Made by a program: the position numbers and the translations under genes. Shown piece after piece: positions 25,602 through 35,210 of a stretch of DNA of 64,000 nucleotides. This DNA is from Guyparkeria sp016278265 (GTDB lineage Bacteria; Pseudomonadota; Gammaproteobacteria; Halothiobacillales; Halothiobacillaceae): assembly GCF_044582145.1 (NCBI RefSeq), contig NZ_JBDODO010000006.1, one strand, 5' to 3'. The notes below the pieces were generated by a model that saw only the letters and a list, made by a program, of their open reading frames with translations, had not been told where the DNA came from and did not search any database. Numbering within the stretch: position 1 is the first letter of the stretch; the number at the start of each line of letters is the position of its first letter.

Positions 25602-26689
25602 GCGCCTTCCTGAGCCAGCGCTTCGAGCTGTGCCGCCTGGTCGGCCTGGCGCAACGGCACCACTACCTGGGCGAGATCCCCGGCGAGGATCTTGTCGAGC
25701 TGATGGACCGTGAGGTTGATGCGGTGGTCGGTCACGCGCCCCTGCGGGAAGTTGTAGGTACGGATACGATCAGAGCGATCGCCACTGCCGACCAGCGCCT
25801 TGCGGTTGGCCGCCGTCGCCTCGGCCTGCTCGCGACGGGCCTCGTCGGCGAGTTTCGCGGCCAGCAGGTCCATGGCCCGGGCGCGGTTCTTATGCTGGGA
25901 GCGTTCTTCCTGACATTCGACCACCGTGCCGCTGGGCAGGTGGGTGATGCGGATCGCGGAATCCGTCTTGTTGACGTGCTGGCCGCCGGCCCCGGAGGCA
26001 CGGAAGGTATCGACCCGCAGGTCGTTGGCGTTGATCTCCGGGGCGTCGGCCGCGGGGATGACCGGCATCACGGCCACCGTCGCCGCCGAGGTGTGGATGC
26101 GCCCCTGGGTCTCGGTGACCGGCACACGCTGGACGCGATGGGCGCCGGACTCGAACTTGAGCCAGGCGTATACGCCATCGCCGCTGACCCGGGAAATCAG
26201 TTCACGGTAGCCGCCGTGCTCGCCTTCGGAGGCCGACAGCACCTCGACCTTCCAACCGCGTGTCTCGGCAAACCGGCCGTACATGCGAAACAGGTCCCCG
26301 GCGAATATCGCCGCCTCGTCGCCCCCCGCGCCGGCCCGGATCTCGAGAAACACGTCGCCCTCGTCGTTCGGATCTTCGGGCAGCAACTGGCGCTCGATCT
26401 CGGCGTCCAGATCGGCGTGCCGGGCCTCCAGCTCGGCCAATTCCTCGCGGGCCATCTCGGCCATGTCGGAGTCATCGCCTTCGACCAGGGTGCGCGCCTC
26501 CTCGAGCTCACGCTCGGTGCGGCGAAAGGTCTCAACGTTCTTCACCAGCGCCTCAAGACGGGCGTATTCGCGCGAGAGGCGCTGAAAGCGCGTCTGGTCG
26601 GCGATCACGTCGGGGTCGGCGAGCAGTGCGGTGATTTCCTCGAAACGTTCGACCAGGCTGTCGAGCCGGGAGACCAGGGCGTTATGCAT
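25598..26689 (-). CDS. prfA: Peptide chain release factor 1
   Basis: A 363-residue RF1 that ends translation at UAA and UAG codons. It carries the GGQ motif in GAGGQHVNKTDSAIRI (about residue 230-240), the codon-recognition region in the N-terminal half, and the C-terminal RTYNFPQGRVTDHRINLT segment. It lies downstream of hemA, with an 81-bp gap, and is coupled to prmC. A weak ribosome-binding site precedes the ATG. Confidence 0.97.
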   Translation of the reverse strand: MHNALVSRLDSLVERFEEITALLADPDVIADQTRFQRLSREYARLEALVKNVETFRRTERELEEARTLVEGDDSDMAEMAREELAELEARHADLDAEIERQLLPEDPNDEGDVFLEIRAGAGGDEAAIFAGDLFRMYGRFAETRGWKVEVLSASEGEHGGYRELISRVSGDGVYAWLKFESGAHRVQRVPVTETQGRIHTSAATVAVMPVIPAADAPEINANDLRVDTFRASGAGGQHVNKTDSAIRITHLPSGTVVECQEERSQHKNRARAMDLLAAKLADEARREQAEATAANRKALVGSGDRSDRIRTYNFPQGRVTDHRINLTVHQLDKILAGDLAQVVVPLRQADQAAQLEALAQEGA

Positions 26690-26770
26690 AAAAGGATTCG
26701 GTACGAAAAGTGAGGGGAACGATCAGGGGATGGAGCGCGGCCCGACCGGATAGCGGGCGAAGGGAATCAG

Positions 26771-28099
26771 CTAGCGCTCGCGGTCGTCGTTCGGGTTGCG
26801 GTTGCCCCACTGGCCGACCGGCAGGGCCCGCTGGGCGAGCATTTCGGCGTCCTCGTCGAGACCCACAACGTGGGAGACGCTCTGTACCGTGGCGAGATCG
26901 CCACTGACGCAGGCCTGGCGCAGCACCACGGTCGGCTGGTGGATCAAGCGATTGGTCAGCGTGCGCGCGAGGTAATCGAGCGCCTCTTGCGGATCGCGAC
27001 CGGATTCGATCATCGAGCGAGCGCGAACGAGCGTCTCATCACGCATGTCCTCGGCGCGCCGTCGGTAATGGCGGATCAGCTCCGCGCCGGTCTGCAACTG
27101 CACCCACTGCAGGAAATGCTCGACCTGGACGTTGATGATCTCCTCGGCCTGCTCGGCCGCCTCGCGACGGCTGCGCTGGCCTTCATCGATGACTGTCTTG
27201 AGGTCGTCGACCGTGTAGAGATACACATCCTGCATTTGCCCGACCTGCGGCTCGATATCGCGCGGCACGGCGATATCGACCATGAAGATCGGGCGGCGCT
27301 TGCGCTCGCGAATCGCCTGCTCGACCGCACCCTTGCCGAGCACCGGCAGGGAACTGGCGGTCGAGGAGATGACGATGTCGGCACGATGCAGGTGCGCGGG
27401 GATGTCGCCCAGCCCGATCGCGCTGCCATCGTACTGTTCGGCCAGCATGTGGGCCCGCTCGATCGAACGATTGGCGACAATCACCCGGGTTAACCCGGCC
27501 GACTGCAGATGGCGTGCGCACAACTCGATGGTTTCCCCGGCCCCGATCAACAGTGCCGTCTTTTCCTCGAGCGAGCCGAAGATTTGCCGGGCCAGGCTGA
27601 CCGCGGCAAACGCCACAGAAACTGGCGAGGCGCCGATCTGCGTGTCGGTACGCACCTGCTTGGCCACCGCGAAGGTGTTCTGGAACAGGCGGCCAAGAAT
27701 CGGGCCCAACGCGTTGGCGTCCTGCGCCAGCGTGAAGGCGTCTTTGATCTGGCCGAGTATCTGCGGCTCGCCCAGCACCATCGAGTCGAGCCCGCAAGCC
27801 ACCCGCATCAGGTGACGGATCGCCGACTCGTCGGTGTGCGCGTAGATGTAGGGCTTTAGCGCCTCCGGCGACATCTGATGAAACGTCGCCAGCCACTCGA
27901 CCAGTTCGTCGGTGACGCATTCGGCGTGGGTGTAGATCTCGGTGCGGTTGCAGGTCGAGACGATCGCCGCCTCCCGCGCCCCGCCATCACCGAGCAGTTC
28001 CTTGAGGGCGTTGTGCACGCGATCGGGGCCGAACGCGATGCGCTCGCGCACATCTACCGGTGCGGTCTTGTGGTTAACCCCGAAGGCGATCAGTGACAT
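26771..28099 (-). CDS. hemA: Glutamyl-tRNA reductase
   Basis: A 442-residue NADPH enzyme that reduces glutamyl-tRNA to glutamate-1-semialdehyde, the first committed step of tetrapyrrole synthesis. The start MSLIAFGVNHKTAPVDVRER matches the family. The catalytic Cys is in IVSTCNRTEIYTH (about residue 50), the tRNA/substrate region in CGLDSMVLGEPQILGQ, and the nucleotide-binding motif in LLIGAGETIELCARHL. A TATAAT hexamer lies only six bases upstream of the ATG and there is no ribosome-binding site, hinting at a leaderless or nearly leaderless transcript. Confidence 0.96.
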   Translation of the reverse strand: MSLIAFGVNHKTAPVDVRERIAFGPDRVHNALKELLGDGGAREAAIVSTCNRTEIYTHAECVTDELVEWLATFHQMSPEALKPYIYAHTDESAIRHLMRVACGLDSMVLGEPQILGQIKDAFTLAQDANALGPILGRLFQNTFAVAKQVRTDTQIGASPVSVAFAAVSLARQIFGSLEEKTALLIGAGETIELCARHLQSAGLTRVIVANRSIERAHMLAEQYDGSAIGLGDIPAHLHRADIVISSTASSLPVLGKGAVEQAIRERKRRPIFMVDIAVPRDIEPQVGQMQDVYLYTVDDLKTVIDEGQRSRREAAEQAEEIINVQVEHFLQWVQLQTGAELIRHYRRRAEDMRDETLVRARSMIESGRDPQEALDYLARTLTNRLIHQPTVVLRQACVSGDLATVQSVSHVVGLDEDAEMLAQRALPVGQWGNRNPNDDRER

Positions 28100-28105
28100 G
28101 GTGGA

Positions 28106-28111
28106 ATTATA
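28106..28111 (-). promoter_or_regulatory. Candidate -10 element (TATAAT) immediately upstream of hemA
   Basis: A perfect TATAAT on the minus strand ends six bases before the hemA ATG. If used, transcription would begin at about the start codon. No good -35 hexamer is seen (GTCAAA at 16 bp spacing is poor). Confidence 0.35.
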
Positions 28112-28150
28112 GCCTCGCACATCCCGTTTTGACGATCCTCGCGACGTTCA

Positions 28151-28999
28151 TCAACGCCACCGTGACCCTAGACGACCCAATCGACGATCCAGTGACCGGC
28201 TCATCCGCCCCGGCCAGTACCGCAGCGTGCCAACAAACAGGGCGACGACGCCGATAAACGCGACCATCCAGTTGGCCCAGACACCCAGCGGATAACCGAC
28301 ATCGACCCAGGGTGCCCCCAGGGCGCATACCGCGCAGACGAACACCGCTACCGGCACCGGCCAGCGGGCATGGCGGGCCGCCGGCCAGCGACCGACCAGC
28401 CAGACGGCCACCACTACCGACAGCAATCCGACGATCGCCCCGGCCAGCACGTCGGTCGGCCAGTGGACACCGGCCACCATCCGCGAGATTCCCATGACCG
28501 AGGCAACCGCGAGCAACAGCGCGACCCACGGCCAGCGCGGACGCAATCCCAGGATCAACGATCCGGCGAAGGTAAACGCGGTCACGGTATGCCCGGAGGG
28601 AAAGGCCTCGGAGCGGATCGAGTGACCGATCAGGTTGAAGGCGTCCCTCTCCAACACACCGGGGGGACGGAGCACGTCGAGTAACGGCTTGAGACTGTGC
28701 GTGATCGCGGTGGCGACGATCGCGGCGAACAGCAGCAGGATCGCCAACCGGGGCCGCCAGAGCACGAACGGCAACAACAACCCCAGCGTCAGCCAGGTGT
28801 CGGCCAGGGCGTTCACCCCGGCCCAGAACGGCTGGGTCGACTCGATGCCCCCCAGTGCGTTGAAGACATGAAACAGGGACTCACGGGCACCCGGCCAGGC
28901 GAAGACGCCAACCAGCAGAACGGCCGCGGTCAGCACAAACGCCAGCACCAGCTGGCTGGCCGGGGCCGGATCACGGCGAAAGGCAGCCTGGCGGGTCAT
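28151..28999 (-). CDS. PAP2 family membrane phosphatase
   Basis: A 282-residue protein with about six membrane helices and the three-part PAP2 phosphatase signature: KPLLDVLRPP (KX6RP), EAFPSGHTVTAF (PSGH) and SRMVAGVHWPTDVLAG (SRX5HX3D), all complete. Bacterial members remove phosphate from undecaprenyl diphosphate, phosphatidate or lipid A on the periplasmic side. Its ATG overlaps the stop of the upstream GT2 gene by 4 bp, so a function in lipid-linked sugar recycling or lipid A modification is likely. Confidence 0.88.
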   Translation of the reverse strand: MTRQAAFRRDPAPASQLVLAFVLTAAVLLVGVFAWPGARESLFHVFNALGGIESTQPFWAGVNALADTWLTLGLLLPFVLWRPRLAILLLFAAIVATAITHSLKPLLDVLRPPGVLERDAFNLIGHSIRSEAFPSGHTVTAFTFAGSLILGLRPRWPWVALLLAVASVMGISRMVAGVHWPTDVLAGAIVGLLSVVVAVWLVGRWPAARHARWPVPVAVFVCAVCALGAPWVDVGYPLGVWANWMVAFIGVVALFVGTLRYWPGRMSRSLDRRLGRLGSRWR

Positions 29000-30051
29000 G
29001 CCCGGCCCCCCTGGGCGGAAACGCCACCGTCGGTCTCGTTGCTGCCCTTCCCGGCCGACGGCATGCGGAACGCGTCGTTCTCACCGGCTAGGTCAAAACG
29101 TGCCGGTAGATGGTAGGTGCGCACGTCGCGAGATTCGTAGTAGGTCCGGGAAAGCATCTCGGAGAGCACGCCGGTGGTCAGCATCTGCACGCCGATGAGG
29201 ATGAACAGGATCGAGACCAGCAGCAGTGGCCGGTCACCGATGTCGTGTCCCAGGATCTTCTCGACCGCCAGGTAGAACATCCCCAACCCACCCAGCAGAC
29301 CAAAGCCCGTGCCCAGCAGCCCGAAGAAGTGCGCCGGCCGGGCCGAAAAGCGCATGAAGAAGTAGACGCTGATCAAGTCGATGATCACGCGGAAGGTGCG
29401 CGACAAGCCGTACTTGGAGGTGCCCGCGGTACGCGGATGATGCGTGACCACTTCCTCGGCGATCTGGCTGGGGGCGGTCTGCGTAGCGAGCCAGGCCGGG
29501 ATGAACCGGTGCATCTCGCCGTAAAGACGCACACCCTTGATCACGTCGGCACGGAAGACCTTCAGGCTGCAGCCGTAGTCGTGCAGATTCACCCCGGTCA
29601 GGCGGCGGATCAACCGGTTGGCCAGCCAGGATGGCACCTTGCGGACCCAGTTGTCCTTGCGGTCCCGCCGCCAGCCGGCAACCAAGTCGAGGTCCTCGCG
29701 CAACAATCGGTCGACCATGCGCGGGATATCGATCGGGTCGTTCTGCAGATCACCGTCCATGGTGACGATCACCTCGCCCCGGGCCAGATCAATGCCGGCC
29801 TGCATGGCGGCGGTCTGGCCGAAGTTGCGCGTGAGCGGCACCGGCCGGACGTGCGAACCGAAGGCCTCGCGCGCCTCGCGGATCCGGGCGACCGTGGCGT
29901 CCGACGACCCGTCGTCGACCAGCAACAGCTCCCAGGCCCCGGTATAATCGGCCAACGCCTCATGGACCCGTTCGACCAACGGCGAGACGTTCTCCTGTTC
30001 ATTGAACATCGGCACGACGATGGAAAGTGGTGCGGCGAGATGGGTTGTCAT
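28996..30051 (-). CDS. Polyprenyl-phosphate-type family 2 glycosyltransferase
   Basis: About 351 residues. The N-terminal GT-A domain shows LSIVVPMFNEQENVSPLVER, LLVDDGSSDATVARI, TMDGDLQNDP (DXD-like) and GWRRDRKDNWVRK. Two C-terminal membrane helices follow (FFGLLGTGFGLLGGLGMFYL and LLLVSILFILIGVQMLTTG), the arrangement of ArnC/DPM1-like enzymes that load a sugar onto undecaprenyl phosphate. The start chosen is MTTHLAAPL; an ATG 21 codons upstream gives an atypical extension. It is coupled to the PAP2 gene. An ArnT-like transferase that could use its product is at 17011-18576. Confidence 0.88.
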   Translation of the reverse strand: MTTHLAAPLSIVVPMFNEQENVSPLVERVHEALADYTGAWELLLVDDGSSDATVARIREAREAFGSHVRPVPLTRNFGQTAAMQAGIDLARGEVIVTMDGDLQNDPIDIPRMVDRLLREDLDLVAGWRRDRKDNWVRKVPSWLANRLIRRLTGVNLHDYGCSLKVFRADVIKGVRLYGEMHRFIPAWLATQTAPSQIAEEVVTHHPRTAGTSKYGLSRTFRVIIDLISVYFFMRFSARPAHFFGLLGTGFGLLGGLGMFYLAVEKILGHDIGDRPLLLVSILFILIGVQMLTTGVLSEMLSRTYYESRDVRTYHLPARFDLAGENDAFRMPSAGKGSNETDGGVSAQGGRA

Positions 30052-30494
30052 GGCGTGGGGCACCCCGTGGTAGCGCGTGACGGTTTGAAACGCGCGGAAT
30101 GTTGAGCGCGTCATGGACCCGGATACGCGATCGACCCGAAATCCGGCAAGGACGGCAGCCGGCGGTCATCGGATCAACAATGAGAATCCGGTATCGACAA
30201 AACGCGGGCAGTGTACGGCAGGAACGCCAGCGACCGCCACCACGTAGCGAAGCCTTTCCCGGACACATCTGTTGCCAGTCTGACCAACAAAGGGTGCTGC
30301 CAAACGTCGATGCGCGGCACCCATCGACTTGACCCCAACCCCCGACGGCTTGATCCTCTATCCGACATGAGCCACCACCAACCTAGCCCTCCAACGGCAC
30401 CTCCCCGCCTGCCGGTCTTGCCGTCGACATGGCAATCCCACCGGCACTCAAGCTGCCTACAAGCCGCGACCAATCGCCACCGGCAGACTCTCCG
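30052..30494. other. Divergent intergenic region
   Basis: About 440 bases between the GT2 gene (minus) and the globin-containing GGDEF-EAL gene (plus). Both genes could use earlier starts within it (30114 and 30429). I see no RNA gene, hairpin terminator or clear promoter. Confidence 0.45.
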
Positions 30495-33400
30495 ATGACA
30501 CCCGATCGACTCGAGGCGATCGCCCGTTTGCTGGGCAATCGACTGCCTCGTGACGAGGCGATCGCGACCCTGCTCGATACGATTGCCGTCTGTTATCCCG
30601 CCCTATCGCGCAGTGCGGTATTCCTGAGCGAGGACGGCCGCCTGCTGGCGGCGAGCAACGACTTCGACCGAGCCCTACTGCCGCACCCGGATGCGGCATC
30701 AGAGCCGGCCGCCGCAATGGAGGACATCGAGGAACGTCTTCTGTTGCAGGCACTTGGTCCCACAGACGGCACGCCCGGCTACTGGGCCATCGAGATCGTT
30801 GAAACCGTCCCCGACGAGTCGACGCTATCCCGTCTGCGCACGAGCATTGACCACGTATTTGCCAGCACGCGGCCGGATGCCGCCCTACTCAATGACCGCC
30901 AGCGCCAGCGGATCGAACGGCTGGAACGCGACCAGGCGCTGATGCAGTCGCTGCTCGCGCAGATCGACACCCTGATCCTCGCCGAGGACGAGCAACGCAT
31001 GCTGGAGGTGGTCTGTACACAACTCGTGGAGACCGGTTTGTTCCTGGGGGCCTGGGTCGCCCCGGCCGACCACGGCATCACCCCGATTGCCACCGGGGGT
31101 GACAGCGAGATCATCGACCAGCCCAGTGCGGAGGTGCAACGCACGCTCGAAGATGGGATTCGACGCGCCCATGCGCTGGTCGATGCCGGCCGACGCCTGG
31201 TGATCGACGAGCGTATCGCCGAGCCCTTCGCGCAGCTGAACTGGTTCGACACCCCGCCGCGTGCGGCCCTCGTTCCGCTTTCGCGGGGCGGTCGGCTCTG
31301 GGCGTTCCTGGTGGTAATCGCCGCGGCCGAGTCCGATCTCGACCAGCAGGTGACCGAGGTACTGTTGCACCTTGGCGAACTGGTCAATCGCAGCCTCGAA
31401 CAGCTCGACCTGCGCGATCGGCTCGACGACGAACAGCGGCGCAATACCTATCTGGCCTATCACGACCCGTTGACCAATCTGGCCAATCGCCGCGCCGTCG
31501 ACGCCGAGTTGCCCAAGGCGTTGGCACGAGCCGACCGGCACCAGCAAATGCTGGCCGTCGCGCTGCTGGATCTCGACGACTTCAAACCGATCAACGATCG
31601 TTTCGGTCATGCCGCTGGCGACGAGATGTTGATGACGCTCGCCGCCCGTCTCAAGGGAGCAATTCGCGACACCGACACGGCCGCCCGGCTGGGTGGTGAC
31701 GAGTTCCTGCTGATACTGGAAGACATCGAGGACGATGCGGGTCTGGCACGCGTGCTCGATCGCTTGTCCACCACCATCCGTCGGCCGATCACCTTGGAAG
31801 ACGGCGTCGAGGTCCACGCCAATGGTTCGATCGGGGCCACCCGCTATCCACTCGATGATAGCGCGCCAGAACAGTTGATCCGCAACGCCGACGCCGCGCT
31901 ATACGCGGCCAAGAACAGCAAGACGGTCCGCCAGCAGGACTGGGTGATCTGGGAGCGCGAGACCACGCAGCGGGCCCCGGAGCTAACCGAGACATCCGAG
32001 GCCATACCGGCCTACGGCCCGGCCGCAAAGATGCTCCTCGAGGTGATCCAGCCGGACGTCGGCGATCTCTCCGACGATTTCATCGAGCGTTTCTACTCCG
32101 AGTTGTCCCGGCAGGAGTCGATACGCAACGTGCTCGCCCACCTGTCGCCTTCGGAATACGAGGGGCTCAAGACGCAACAGGCCCAGCACCTTGCCTTCCT
32201 GCTTGAACCCGATCTAAGCGAAGAAGTGCATATCAACCGCGCCCGCCAGATCGGCCACGTACATGCGTTGGCCGGCGTTTCGCCCAGTGACATGGTGCGT
32301 GCGATCACCGTGTACATGCACGAGTTCAACGAAACCTTCAATCGTGCGCACATCAACCAGCGGCATCAAAACCAGCTGGAACGGGTCTTCACCGAACGCC
32401 TTAGCATGGAACTGTCCCACCAACTCGCGGCCGGCCAGGCCGTCGAGGACGAGTTTCACGCCGGCTTGGTGGATATCGATGACCGCCGACGCAACGAGCA
32501 CAACTGGCCGGATTTCAACGAGCACCTGCTCGACACGCTGACCGGACTGTCCGGCATTCATGGGGTCGCAATCTTGTCGCCCAATGCCGACGGCCGCTTC
32601 GTCGCCAACTATGTCGAGGGCACCGACCTCTTCGCTCGACCGACCGGTGAGCCCGATGGGCACGCCACGCTCGACCTCAAACGCCCGGAGTCGGCCCACC
32701 CGGTCTCGGTCGCCTACCGGCAGGTCCGCGTCGTTACCATGAACAGCACCCTGAACGACCCCGCCGGCGCGCCCTGGGCCGCTCAGGCCGAGTCCCTGGG
32801 CATCCGCAGTTCCGTGGCGATCCCGATCCTCGACAACCGCGACCAGCCCATCGCCGTGATCTGTCTGCATGGGCGCATCGCCGGGATGTTCACCAGCTCG
32901 ACGTTGCAGGGCTTCACCGGCCAGTTGATGGCACTGGTCAGCCAGGCCTGGCGACAGATTCGCAGTCCGGCGGCACTGCTATATGCCAAGGGCGATTATG
33001 ATCGCTGGCGCCAGGCCTTCTACGACGATGGGTTGGAGATGGTCTACCAGCCGGTCATCGATGTGCAGACGGGCCGGCTCACCACGCTCGAGGCCTTGGC
33101 ACGCCTGTATCTGCCCGGCGGTGAGGTCATCCTGCCCAACATGTTCATCCCCTGGCTCAACGACGGCCAGGTAATGCGCCTGTTCGAGCTGGGTCTCGAC
33201 CAGTCCCTGGCCTGCCTGCGGGACATCGAGGCACGCCACGGCCCGTCGCTGTCGGTCGCCATCAACCTCCCGGTGAGCGTGCTGATGGACCCGGCCACAC
33301 CGGGACACGTGCGTGCCGCGCTCGACCGCCACGCGGTGAGTCCGCACCGGATCACGCTCGAGCTGCTCGAACAGGGTGACACCGGCTTCGAACCGGGCGA

Positions 33401-34076
33401 TCTGGCCGGCCCCATGCAGCGCATCGGCGAGCTGGGGGTCAGTCTCGCAATGGACGACCTCGGTTCGGGCTACAACAACCTGTTGCGGCTGCGCAGCCTG
33501 CCGTTCAACACGGTCAAGATCGACCAGGGGATGGTGCGCGCGGCCCAGCACGAACCCGGCCGGGTCCTGACCTTCATCGCCTCGATGATCCAGATGGCCC
33601 AGGCCCTGGAGTTGCGCACCGTGGTCGAGGGTCTGGAAACGACCGACCTGATCGAGGCCACCGCCCTGCTCGGCGGGCAACTCGGTCAGGGCTATGCCAT
33701 CGCCCGCCCGATGCGCCGAACCGAGCTGCCCGGCTGGATGACGCGCTTCAATTTCGCCATCAATCCCGCCAGGCCGCGCACGGCACTGGGCGCCATGGCC
33801 GCCCTCTGGGGGCTGCGTTCACTGGGTCGGGCCCACCTGGAGCAATCCGAGCGCCACCACCAACTGCGTGCCGCGGCGTCCTGGTGGGCGACCGAAAACC
33901 TTGACCGCCATCGCCATCTGGCCACTGGCATCCTGTCGCTTCTGCAGGAATTTCACGACGGGGCCGTGCCGGGCGTGACCTTCGAGGCACGGCTTCAGGG
34001 TTACATGGCCTCGCTCGATCAGTTGATTCGCCACGCGGCGGCCGATGAGGTCAACGCGGAGACGGACGACGAATAA
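30495..34076 (+). CDS. GAF-GGDEF-globin-GAF-EAL cyclic-di-GMP protein
   Basis: About 1193 residues, cytoplasmic, with no membrane segment. Order: GAF-like (about 10-125), GAF (about 150-310), GGDEF (about 325-485, intact GGDEF near residue 399), globin-coupled-sensor domain (about 505-650), GAF (about 670-815), EAL (about 830-1090) and an unrecognised helical tail (to 1193). The globin part shows the GCS pattern IGHVHALAGVSP, with H590 as the likely proximal haem ligand. The EAL domain keeps LEALARL (E866), AINLPVS, MDDLGSGYNN, VKIDQ and VVEGLET, so both cyclase and hydrolase halves may be active. Oxygen or NO binding could switch between them. A start at 30429 is also possible. The 3' end overlaps the convergent membrane-protein gene by 26 bp. 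Confidence 0.88.
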   Translation: MTPDRLEAIARLLGNRLPRDEAIATLLDTIAVCYPALSRSAVFLSEDGRLLAASNDFDRALLPHPDAASEPAAAMEDIEERLLLQALGPTDGTPGYWAIEIVETVPDESTLSRLRTSIDHVFASTRPDAALLNDRQRQRIERLERDQALMQSLLAQIDTLILAEDEQRMLEVVCTQLVETGLFLGAWVAPADHGITPIATGGDSEIIDQPSAEVQRTLEDGIRRAHALVDAGRRLVIDERIAEPFAQLNWFDTPPRAALVPLSRGGRLWAFLVVIAAAESDLDQQVTEVLLHLGELVNRSLEQLDLRDRLDDEQRRNTYLAYHDPLTNLANRRAVDAELPKALARADRHQQMLAVALLDLDDFKPINDRFGHAAGDEMLMTLAARLKGAIRDTDTAARLGGDEFLLILEDIEDDAGLARVLDRLSTTIRRPITLEDGVEVHANGSIGATRYPLDDSAPEQLIRNADAALYAAKNSKTVRQQDWVIWERETTQRAPELTETSEAIPAYGPAAKMLLEVIQPDVGDLSDDFIERFYSELSRQESIRNVLAHLSPSEYEGLKTQQAQHLAFLLEPDLSEEVHINRARQIGHVHALAGVSPSDMVRAITVYMHEFNETFNRAHINQRHQNQLERVFTERLSMELSHQLAAGQAVEDEFHAGLVDIDDRRRNEHNWPDFNEHLLDTLTGLSGIHGVAILSPNADGRFVANYVEGTDLFARPTGEPDGHATLDLKRPESAHPVSVAYRQVRVVTMNSTLNDPAGAPWAAQAESLGIRSSVAIPILDNRDQPIAVICLHGRIAGMFTSSTLQGFTGQLMALVSQAWRQIRSPAALLYAKGDYDRWRQAFYDDGLEMVYQPVIDVQTGRLTTLEALARLYLPGGEVILPNMFIPWLNDGQVMRLFELGLDQSLACLRDIEARHGPSLSVAINLPVSVLMDPATPGHVRAALDRHAVSPHRITLELLEQGDTGFEPGDLAGPMQRIGELGVSLAMDDLGSGYNNLLRLRSLPFNTVKIDQGMVRAAQHEPGRVLTFIASMIQMAQALELRTVVEGLETTDLIEATALLGGQLGQGYAIARPMRRTELPGWMTRFNFAINPARPRTALGAMAALWGLRSLGRAHLEQSERHHQLRAAASWWATENLDRHRHLATGILSLLQEFHDGAVPGVTFEARLQGYMASLDQLIRHAAADEVNAETDDE

Positions 34077-34971
34077 ACAGCGCCAGCGCCGCGGCCAGCA
34101 GCGCGGTGCCCAGCACGAACAGGTGAAGGTTGACCGCCGCCGCCAACACGGTGCGTGGCTCGTCGACCAGGGGCGCTAGCAACAGCGCCACGCCGGCCTC
34201 GTAGGTGCCAAACCCGCCCGGTGCATGCACGGGCAACACCGTGGTCAGATCCCCGCCGATCGCCCCGAGCACCCCAGCGACGAAACCGACCGGGGCCAGG
34301 GCGGCCAAGACCCAGCCCAGCGCGGCCAACTTGACCAACCAGTTCGCCCAGGTCCAGAACAGCGTGCCGAGCAATCGTGTCGGCCGATCGGGCAGGATCG
34401 CAAGCATCGTCACGCCCTTTTGCGCAAGCCGGCCATCCCGCCGGGCGAGCACCCCGTGCAACCAGTGGCGCAGACCGTAGGCAACCACCGGGGCCAACAG
34501 CAGCAAGACGAACAACAGGCCCAAAAGCCCGGCGGAAAGACCGAGCAGATGCCCGCCGACAGCTAGGCCGATCAGCAACACCACCTGCAGGTCGAGCAGA
34601 CGGAACCAGAACAGCACCGGCATACTCTCCAGCGGAGCCAGTCGATAGTAGCGCTGCATCAACACCGGAAACGCCAGCTCACCGGAACGCATCGGCAGGA
34701 GATTATTCATCAGGTTGTGCCAGCTCGACAGACGAAACGCCGACCAGAAATGCCCGGCCAGACGGTCCGGGAAATAGCGGGTGATGCGCAGAGTGCGGAT
34801 GAGGTAACTGGCCATCATCAGCGCAAGCGCCACCAGGAGCGCCAATGGGTCGATCGAAAGCCAGGGCGCGATCAGACGCTCGGGTCCCACCCAGACAACC
34901 GCCATCCCCAGCATCAGCAGCACGGCCATCCAACTAAAAATGGCCAACAGACCTGGCTTAAGCGATCTCAC
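34051..34971 (-). CDS. Flippase-like membrane protein (LPG synthase TM-domain family)
   Basis: About 306 residues with seven or more hydrophobic segments, of the UPF0104/lysylphosphatidylglycerol-synthase transmembrane family (DUF2232-independent 'flippase-like' proteins). Marks are SSWHNLMNNLLPMRSGELAFPVLM and the later PVHAPGGFGTYEAGVALLLAP. It lacks the cytosolic aminoacyl-transferase domain, so a lipid or lipid-linked glycan transport role is the usual guess. GTG at 34971 is taken as the start; the frame upstream is open but looks non-coding. The 3' end overlaps the convergent c-di-GMP gene. Confidence 0.8.
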   Translation of the reverse strand: MRSLKPGLLAIFSWMAVLLMLGMAVVWVGPERLIAPWLSIDPLALLVALALMMASYLIRTLRITRYFPDRLAGHFWSAFRLSSWHNLMNNLLPMRSGELAFPVLMQRYYRLAPLESMPVLFWFRLLDLQVVLLIGLAVGGHLLGLSAGLLGLLFVLLLLAPVVAYGLRHWLHGVLARRDGRLAQKGVTMLAILPDRPTRLLGTLFWTWANWLVKLAALGWVLAALAPVGFVAGVLGAIGGDLTTVLPVHAPGGFGTYEAGVALLLAPLVDEPRTVLAAAVNLHLFVLGTALLAAALALFIRRPSPR

Positions 34972-35210
34972 GATTCCCTCGCGAAGCCATTGAAATATTG
35001 GGACGCGATAACGCTCGAGAAGACCATCACCGGGCCGATTTCTGGACCGGTCGCCTTGGGCGACATGGGGTAATTGGGCATAATGCTCGTTTGCTCCGTG
35101 GCGTGGGCGTCGGCGGCCCCGGTTTCCAGTATCCGACGGGCAGCATACCGACTGAGCGCCAGCGTCGCAGCACACCCCAACCCGGACATCGACCACGCCC
35201 GAAGGCCCAG

